NCBI GenBank assembly: GCA_024362935.1
Contig: JANCRA010000115.1
Coordinates: 372,001-436,000, forward strand
Source: Setophaga petechia
Lineage: Eukaryota; Chordata; Aves; Passeriformes; Parulidae
DNA length: 64,000 nt
Direction of reading: 5' to 3'
Shown here: positions 56,830 to 64,000 of the stretch, one piece after another
How the letters are laid out: each line of letters opens with the position of its first letter
Position numbering within the stretch: position 1 is the first letter of the stretch
The notes under the pieces: generated by a model
Seen by the model: only the letters and a program-made list of their open reading frames with translations
What the model was told of the DNA's origin: nothing
Database searches by the model: none
Translations under genes and position numbers: made by a program

Positions 56830-58440
56830 GCCTTTGGGGTCACTTTTAGGGGAGGATGGAAAGAGGAAAAACCTTTCTGCAAGAGGAATTTCTGAGTTTT
56901 AGCCAGGAGCTTTCGTTCTCTCCAAGCCCCTCCTTGGAGGGAGGGGGGCAGAGTGGATTTTGGATTTTGTTCTGATATAAAGCCACAGATTCCTGCACTC
57001 CCATGGGAGGCTGAAGAAAATCAGCGAAATAAAATAAAATAAAAATTTTAAACCAAACCAAAATAAAGCTGATGCGTGGTTCTTTGCTGGACAGAATTGT
57101 TGGTGATTGCACTGAGGTTTACAGGAATTGAATCAACAGGCAGCACTGGAAGTGTATCACTAAAACAGGGGGGGAAATGATCCAACAGCAAAATTTTGGG
57201 ATACAAACAGAATTCCAACACACAGCCATCCCCCCAGCCCTGCAAAAAGCTGTTTCCATCCTGGCAGCCTGGCTAAACAACTGCCTGGGAGTTGTTTGAA
57301 CTTTCACAGAAGTCATTACTGGGCTGGGGCTCTACTTTAATTCTATTTTTAAAGGCAAAAACAAAACCCCTGTCACTGTGCTGAACAAGCTGGCAATTCC
57401 CCCTAACCTCAACCCTGCATTTCCTCCACACAGACAAATGTAAAAGTTCTTTAGGATTTTTCTAATAAAGCTTGAAAAGCAAAGTTTTGCCACCGCAAGC
57501 AGGAGGGGTCCCCTCCTTCCCCTGAGGTTTCCAAGGTTTCTTTCCTGTGGAAGGAACATTTCCCATTTTATTGGTGGGGAAAAGCAGCCTGGCCGTGAGC
57601 TCCACATGGAGCTGGTGGACAAAATCACTTGCTCAGAGTGTCACCAATTTTTCACTTCTTTTCCTTTGGAGACAAACCAGATTAATGCAAGTTAATATTA
57701 TCCTCTGTAAAATCACTTGGAAAAGAATTTTGCAATCTGGATGCTGTTAGAAAATTCTCCCTCTTCTTTTTTTTTTTTTTTTTTTTGGTGCAGGCTCTTA
57801 AAATAAATCACTTCAACCTTTCCAGCCTGGTAAATATGCAATTATAAAATACAATTTTTTCCTTTATTTGGAATCACTGGGTGGCAAGAAACTCCTGTTA
57901 TAGATGTTAAACTTTCACCATCTGCCCAAAGGTTATCTAAATCCATCCTCCAACTTTACATCCCTCTGCTGACACTCACCTTAAAAGCATCCAGCTTTTC
58001 CCAAAGTTTTCAGCAGCCAAAACAATTCGTGCTGCAGCATCTTTGAAAATCCAGGGTTGGAATTTTGGGGTGGAGAAAAGTCAGTCCCTGCAGCGGTGGA
58101 GGCTGGAGCAGGGCAGGGACTGTGCCCTCCTTGGGAACAGAGCTGCAAATGGAACACAACAAATGTTACCCAGCCAAAAATAACCCCAGCCCTCCACCAC
58201 AAAGCTCATTTATTGCAGGCAACCTGAGGCTAAAATCCAGGTTGTCCAACAAGGCCTAAAGGAACAATTTTGGGGTCAGTTGTTGCAGGGTGCACCAGGA
58301 TTTCTCCCTGGAAAAGGGAATTTTGCCCTCAGCTTCTCTGTGTTGTGCAAAACACCATCAAATGTTTTCTTTATATTCAGTATATTCATTTTTAAGCCTA
58401 ATTGTGGGGAATGAATTTGGAGAGAATTTTTAAAAGTTTA
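56830..58440. other. Non-coding sequence 5' of mir-100
   Basis: About 1.6 kb of mostly unique sequence. A T-run lies at 57768-57786. 57060-57170 is complex and possibly conserved. No gene called. Confidence 0.55.
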
Positions 58441-58446
58441 ATAGAA

Positions 58447-59005
58447 GGTTTATATGGTATGGGTTCTAGAAAATTTGGTTTGGTATATATGGTATATAAG
58501 GTTTATATGGTATATAAGGTTTATATGGGATATAAGGTTTATATGGTATTTATGTATATAAGGTTTATATGGTATATAAGGTTTATATAGTATTTATGTA
58601 TATAAGGTTTATATGGTATATAAGGTTTATATAGTATTTATGTATATAAGTTTTATATGGTATATAAGGTTTATATAGTATTTATGGTATATAAGATTTA
58701 TATGGTATATAAGGTTTATATGGTATTTATGCTATATAAGGTTTATATGGTATTTATGCTATATAAGGTTTATATGGTATATAAGGTTTTATGGTATTTA
58801 TGTATATAAGGTTTATATGGTATATAAGGTTTATATAGTATTTATGTATATAAGGTTTATATGGTATATAAGGTTTATATAGTATATATGGTAGATAATG
58901 TTTATATGGTATATAAGCTTTATATGGTATTTATGGTATATTAGGTTTCTATAGTATATAAGGTTTATGTAATATATAAGGTTTATGTAGTATGGTTTAC
59001 AATAG
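58447..59005. repeat. 18-bp minisatellite, about 30 units
   Basis: Unit GGTTTATATGGTATATAA with TTTATG variants. The plus strand is almost free of C throughout. Confidence 0.95.
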
Positions 59006-59039
59006 AAAGTTTATATGGTTTTTATAGAAGGTTTCTATT

Positions 59040-59260
59040 TGTATGCAAATTTTTGAGATAAGAAATACTGATTTGGAAATGTTATAGAATTGGATAGTCA
59101 AACAAAAAAAGCTTAACCTGACATGTAATAGTCTTTACATTCAGTTATGTGCATGAAGTGAGCTGATTTGAATGGCTCTGGCAGAGAAATATTTGATTTT
59201 TTTATATGAGATGATCTCACTGAAATCATCATGAGGTTACATTTTCCTCTCTTTATCTAT
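59040..59260. promoter_or_regulatory. Candidate conserved non-coding block
   Basis: Complex sequence with TATGCAAATTTTTGAGATAA (an octamer-like ATGCAAAT), ACATGTAATAGTC and GATGATCTCACTGAAATCAT. No coding frame. Enhancer-like; inferred. Confidence 0.35.
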
Positions 59261-60125
59261 TTCCAAACCCTTTTTTTTTTCTTTCCCATTAATTCCTGGG
59301 CTAATTTCCTTTCCCTGGGATAGATTAAATCCATTTAAAAAAACCCAAGCTGTAAAATTTGGGTGGCTTTTGCACAGGATTCGTGTGCCCAGCTCTGCCT
59401 GGAGGGGACATCCAGAGCCAGAGCTTCGAGGAGCCCTGCACATGCTGCAGGAAATCTGGGATTTGCTGGGAAAACCCAGCCTCTTCCTGCTGCACCTCCC
59501 ACTCCCCACCTGATTGGCTTTTCCAGCACAAAAGGGAACGGGGAGGGTTGGGATCCATCAGCAGAGATTCACTCAGTGGGGGAAAAAAGGGAGAAAAAAG
59601 GGGAAAAGCAGCAATTCCTCCAAAGAAATTCCCACTGTAAATGGGATTGTGCCCCCCTGCATTCCTGAGCCCCGGAGGAATGGGGCACAGGGATGGCATC
59701 CCATGGCACCTGGGGGCTGTAAATTACAAATATCCAGTGACCAACCTGCTCCTTTTGGGAAACAAACCCATGGACAAGCTTAAAGGCAGCAAATTGAGAA
59801 ATGCAGCAGCAAAGCAACAGTTTTGTTTGTTGAAAAATGCTAATTTTTATTTTATTTTTTTTTTATGAGAGCTGCTTTTTCAACAGGAATTTCCCTTGTA
59901 TCCAGTATATTCAGGGGGATTGAAAGAGAGCCATGGATTTGCCAAGATGTGGGGTTGGGAATGTTTCCCCCCATTGATTAATCCCAGAGCTATTGCACCT
60001 TGTGAAAACCTGATGAACACACACACAGTGGCAGAAAATCCATCACAGGCAAACAAATCAATCAGCATCAGCCTGAATTTGCCTCGAATGCTGAGGTTAC
60101 AAATAAAAAGTTTCAATCTGTGCAT
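59261..60125. other. Non-coding sequence, no gene recognised
   Basis: Overlapping short frames on both strands around 59320-59870, with no recognisable domain. A T-rich run lies at 59848-59863. Confidence 0.55.
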
Positions 60126-60129
60126 TAAG

Positions 60130-60570
60130 GGATTTTATATTTAAGTTTCTCAGATCTTTACACTGAGCACACTTTGGTTCATTATTAACTTTACAATATC
60201 AGTGATCACAGGATCAACAAGGCTCTGCTGCATGGGACAGCCCAAAATACAGAATATTTTTGTCAGTAACAACCCAATATAAAGCTGGTATTTTAGAGAT
60301 TTATATGCAAAGGAATATAGATGGAAATATGGGGAAATAAAATCTCTAAAGATCTAGCACTGAGGGTTTGGTCTGTGGGTGGTTTTCTTGCAAACCACAA
60401 AGCAGAAATGCCCTGTCCAGGGAAATCGATCACCACGGAATGCATTGTGTGCCTGAGCAAAAAGCTGTTTGCAGCCATTTCATCCTTCTGCCCCGAAATT
60501 CAGGCAAATCAGAAACACAACTGTGAAATAATTCCCATTCTTTTCTCCCCAGTTTTAACCCCAAGGTAAT
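60130..60570. promoter_or_regulatory. Candidate conserved non-coding block
   Basis: Complex and repeat-free, with TTCATTATTAACTTTAC, CAGTGATCACAGGATC, AGATTTATATGCAAAGG and CGATCACCACGG. No coding frame. Regulatory status inferred from texture. Confidence 0.35.
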
Positions 60571-60577
60571 TAGGCCC

Positions 60578-60651
<74 letters not shown>

Positions 60652-60675
60652 TTACATATACACACACACACACGC
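60578..60675. repeat. (TA)n then (CA)n compound microsatellite
   Basis: About 65 bp of (TA)n, a short TGTATATATTTACA bridge, and (CA)8. Confidence 0.95.
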
Positions 60676-60799
60676 ACTACATCCTAGCTTCAAAATGCAA
60701 CTTTTTAAGGATTTCTGTGCTTGAAATAATTTTAAGGAATGAGAAGGGAAAGGGAGATACTGACTGAGAATTCCAAATTACCTCAGCAGCATTCTGCAG

Positions 60800-61560
60800 G
60801 GTTTCCTATGGAACGTGCGCTGCCATATTGCTAGGCCCAACTCCTCGGGAATGCACTCTGGAAGACAAAATATTTATGGATATTTTCATGGCATATTTTC
60901 AAGGAATGGATGCTGTTTTCCTACACCCAGAGGCTACAGCTTTGAGGAGCAAAAAAGAACAGCCAAGCTCCTACGAGAGAAACGCCTCCCCACCTCCCAA
61001 CATCCTCATTTTTAAATTGTTTTGTTGGATGATTCTTTCCCGTCTTCCACCTTGGCTCAAACCCCCCCTGCAGCGTGGAAATAAAACATTCCTGGGAACG
61101 CAACCACTCCAGAAGTTTGCCAGTGCTGCTCCCACCAAACCCATTCAGGAAAAGAAAAGCGAGGACGAGGCGAACGCCTTCGCTGGCAGCCGGCGACGCG
61201 CACCAACTCCTGCGAGTGATCAGCTCTCCTCTCCACATCCTCACCCCAAAAACTCCAGGCTGGAGCAAGCAGAATCGCAGAGGAGCCTCGTTACCTGCTC
61301 TGGAGGAGTTCACCAAGCAAGCTTTTTGAAGCTTGTTGACTCTTTTAACACTGACACAAGGGATAATTATTTCTCGGTGCCGGCGCGGTTGTGAGGAGAG
61401 GAGCAGCCCCGGGTTGTGGTGGCTCTGTGGATGCTATTCTTTTTGCACCACAGCAGGATTCTTGGCTGCCAGTCCAAGCTGCTTTCACTTGCCAAGTTTT
61501 AAGATGCCGGTTTTGCCTTTCATTTTATTGTTCCTTTCGCAACGTTAAAGAGCGACTTAA
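60800..61560 (-). promoter_or_regulatory. CpG-dense candidate promoter or enhancer upstream of mir-100
   Basis: About 17 CpGs fall between 61160 and 61412 (GCGAGGACGAGGCGAACGCC, GCCGGCGACGCGC, GCCGGCGCGG), far above the surrounding level. Flanks at 60800-60960 and 61420-61560 are complex and conserved-looking. On the minus strand a CAG|GTAACG splice-donor-like site lies at about 61294. It lies about 4.4 kb 5' of mir-100 in transcript direction, so it could start a short primary transcript. No TATA box or defined exon is proven. The 188-codon plus frame here has no known domain. Confidence 0.35.
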
Positions 61561-61602
61561 AAAAAAAAAAAAAAACAGAAAAAGAAAAAGAAAAAAAAAC
61601 CC
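61557..61602. repeat. A-rich tract
   Basis: Runs of A with G or C interruptions. Confidence 0.85.
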
Positions 61603-62480
61603 AAAAAAACTCAACCCCATGCACAGCTGCTATCGGGGAGGGGGGGAATGATTTGAATTTTGCACAAGAATGGAGATGAGGAAGGAGAGCTCTGTGATGT
61701 AACCACAACGACTCCCACAGAAATATTCCCAATATCGAGGGGGACGGGCCGGCCCTGATGCTGGCCAGGAGAGCAGGGGAGAACAAAAACCCAAACCCAG
61801 CCAGAGGCACGGCAGAGGTGGAGGTTGGTTCCTCTCCCCCATCTCAGCACCAGCACCTAATTTCTGATCCACTCAAGGCTGCTCCTCCCCACTGAGGGTT
61901 CACCCAGGGGGTGCAGGGATGGGGGGATTGGGGAGCAGCCCCTGACAGAAGGATTCCCCCCGTTTTTCCATGATAGGATTCACTCATTCCCAAACATCCC
62001 GGCCTTTCTTGGATGCAATGCCACTGGGAAGAAGCTCCATGGAAAACCCTCTTGGTCCCAACTCCCTTCAAACTCATTCCTTCAACGTAAGCCACTAAAT
62101 TTAATTTAATTTTTTTTTATAATCAATAGATCATTTTTTAATTTTTCCCCTTTCTCCTGTTTTTTTCTTCATTACATTTTAATTTTTAAAATTTATTAAA
62201 TTTTGAAATTTTTTTTAATTATTATTTTTTAAATCCCCAAATTCACCACCGTGGAGTTGATTTATTTCATTTTCCTTGACGTAGAAACAAAACTCCCAGG
62301 ACCCGTGCCAAGGCTCAAGCGCATTTAAATGAACAAACAGCAACAAAAAAAAGTTGTTTGTGATCCTTTTGGGCTGGAATATTAAAGCCATGACGGGGGT
62401 TGTGCTCTGTGTACACCATAAAGTGCAGGATAATGGAACCCTGAGCCACCACTTGGTGCTGCAGATGTTGGAGGAACACA
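61603..62480. other. Non-coding sequence, no gene recognised
   Basis: Unique GC-moderate sequence, then an AT-rich low-complexity part (62098-62232). Confidence 0.55.
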
Positions 62481-62484
62481 AAAT

Positions 62485-64000
62485 CCAGATGTGGGCAGGG
62501 AAAATCCCTGCTTGGTTCCCTGTTGGACACAGCTCCTTTTCCCAGGGCTGAGGTGCATTTATCCCAAAACTGGGAGCTGTTCCCAGCCCTGCCACCAGCT
62601 GTTGCAGGATAATGGAGGCAGCCCCATAATTTCATATTTAAAGGGAAAATCCAGCCCCAGTCCCAAACTCCAGATGTGGGCAGGGAAAATCCCCGCTCAG
62701 TTCCTCAGTTCCCCGTTGGACACAGCTCCTGTTCCCAGGGCTCAGGTGCCTTTATCCCAAAAATGGGAGCTGTTCCCAGCAAACAGCTCCTGGGTGTGCA
62801 GGAGATGATGGAGGAACCCCCATAATTTCACATTTGAAGGGAAAATCCTGAGTCCCAAACTCCAGATGTGGGCAGGGAAAATCCCCGCTGGGTTCCTGCA
62901 GGAAACAGCTTTTTTTCTCAGTGCTGAGGTGCCTTTACCCCAAAAACTGGGAGCTGTTCCCAGCTCACAAACAGCCCTGCCAGCAGCTGCTGGGTGTGCA
63001 GGATGATAGAGGCACCCCCAATTTCACATTTAAAGGGAAAATCCTGAGTCCCAAACTCCAGATGTGGACAGGGAAAATCCCTGCTCAGTTCCTCAGTTCA
63101 TCTTTGGACACAGCTCCTTTTCCCAGGGCTGAGGTGCCTTTATCCCAAAAATTGGGAGCTGTTCCCAGCTCACAAACAGTGAGGTGCAAACAGCCCTGCC
63201 AGCAGTGCTGGGTGTGCAGGAGGTCATGGGGAACACCCACAATTTCACATCCAGGGGAAAATCCTGAGTCCCAAACTGCAGATGTGGGCAGGGAAAATCC
63301 CCACTCAGTTCCTCAGTTGATCTTTGGACACAGCTCCTGTTCCCAGGGCTGAGGTGCCTTTATCCCAAAAATGGGAGCTGTTCCCAGCCCTGCCACCAGC
63401 TGCTGAGTGTGCAGGAGGTGATGGAAGCACCACCCCAATTTCACATTTAAAGGGAAAATCCTGAGTCCCAAACTCCAGATGTGGGCAGGGAAAATCCCCG
63501 CTGGGTTCCTGCAGGACACAGCTCCTGTTCCCAGGGCTGAGGTGCCTTTATCCCAAAAATGGGAGCTGTTCCCAGCCCTGCCAGCAGTGCTGGGTGTGCA
63601 GGAGGTGATGGAGGCACCACCCTAATTTCACATTTAAAGGGAAAATCCTGAGTCCCAAACTCCAGATGTGGGCAGGGAAAATCCCCGCTGGGTTCCTGCA
63701 GGACACTGCTCCTGTTCCCAGGGCTGAGGTGCCTTTACCCCAAAAATGGGAGCTGTTCCCAACTCACAAACAGTGAGGTGCAAACAGCCCTGCCAGCAGT
63801 GCTGGGTGTGCAGGAGGTCATGGAGGAACACCCACAATTTCACATCCAGGGGAAAATCCTGAGTCCCAAACTCCAGATGTGGGCAGGGAAAATCCCTGCT
63901 CGGTTCCCCAGCTCCCCGTTGGACACAGCTCCTGTCCCCAGGGCTGAGGTGCCTTTATCCCAAAAAATGAGAGCTGATCCCAGCAAACAGCTGCTGGGTG
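62485..64000. repeat. Roughly 185-220 bp minisatellite, about 8 units, continuing past the right edge
   Basis: Anchor CCAGATGTGGGCAGGGAAAA (one start reads GCAGAT) at 62485, 62670, 62862, 63058, 63278, 63475, 63662 and 63873. Each unit contains CAGGGCTGAGGTGCCTTTA, GGGAGCTGTTCCCAGC and TTTCACATTTAAAGGGAAAA. Length variation comes from extra GTTCCTCA and CACAAACAGTGAGGTGCAAA modules. Confidence 0.96.

Overview
This window is vertebrate, almost certainly avian, non-coding DNA. Three CR1 LINE 3' ends of the bird type are present, two retroviral LTR-type elements resemble songbird LTRs, and the window is very rich in micro- and minisatellites. A passerine is the best guess, but that is inference. 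I find no credible protein-coding exon. Every long open frame lies in tandem repeats whose unit length keeps frames open, or is a chance frame of under about 160 codons without a recognisable domain.

The only genes I can name are two microRNAs, both on the minus strand: let-7a-2 (46200-46271) and mir-100 (56726-56805). Each matches its known mature sequence over the full 22 nt, and the star arms match closely. This order and strand is that of the vertebrate mir-100 / let-7a-2 / mir-125b-1 cluster, hosted in human by the lncRNA MIR100HG (chicken chromosome 24). Transcription should run right to left, with mir-100 upstream of let-7a-2. I did not find mir-125b-1; in human it lies tens of kb downstream, which here would be beyond the left edge.

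Layout. 1-5.1 kb: mostly unique sequence with blocks that look like conserved non-coding elements. 5.4-8.4 kb: short duplications, a triplicated 0.3-0.4 kb unit and a compound TA array. 8.8-13.2 kb: unique sequence with one strong enhancer-like block. 13.2-15.5 kb: a GATA microsatellite, a 388-bp duplication and a TA-rich tract. 16-25 kb: two LTRs, three minus-strand CR1 fragments and several conserved-looking blocks. 25-31 kb: unique sequence with small minisatellites. 32.4-37.9 kb: a large inverted repeat whose arms are each about six tandem 210-bp units. 38.2-45.8 kb: successive minisatellites (19, 16, TA, 40, about 90 and 38 bp), a CpG-dense patch and a 100-N assembly gap. 46.2 kb: let-7a-2. 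47-55 kb: repeat arrays filling most of the spacer between the two microRNAs. 56.7 kb: mir-100. 57-64 kb: upstream sequence with a C-poor 18-bp array, conserved-looking blocks, a CpG-dense candidate promoter near 61.2-61.4 kb and a roughly 200-bp minisatellite running off the right edge.

Functionally the window looks like the intron-like body of a microRNA host transcript: two processed hairpins, candidate enhancers scattered around them, and unusually heavy satellite growth between them.
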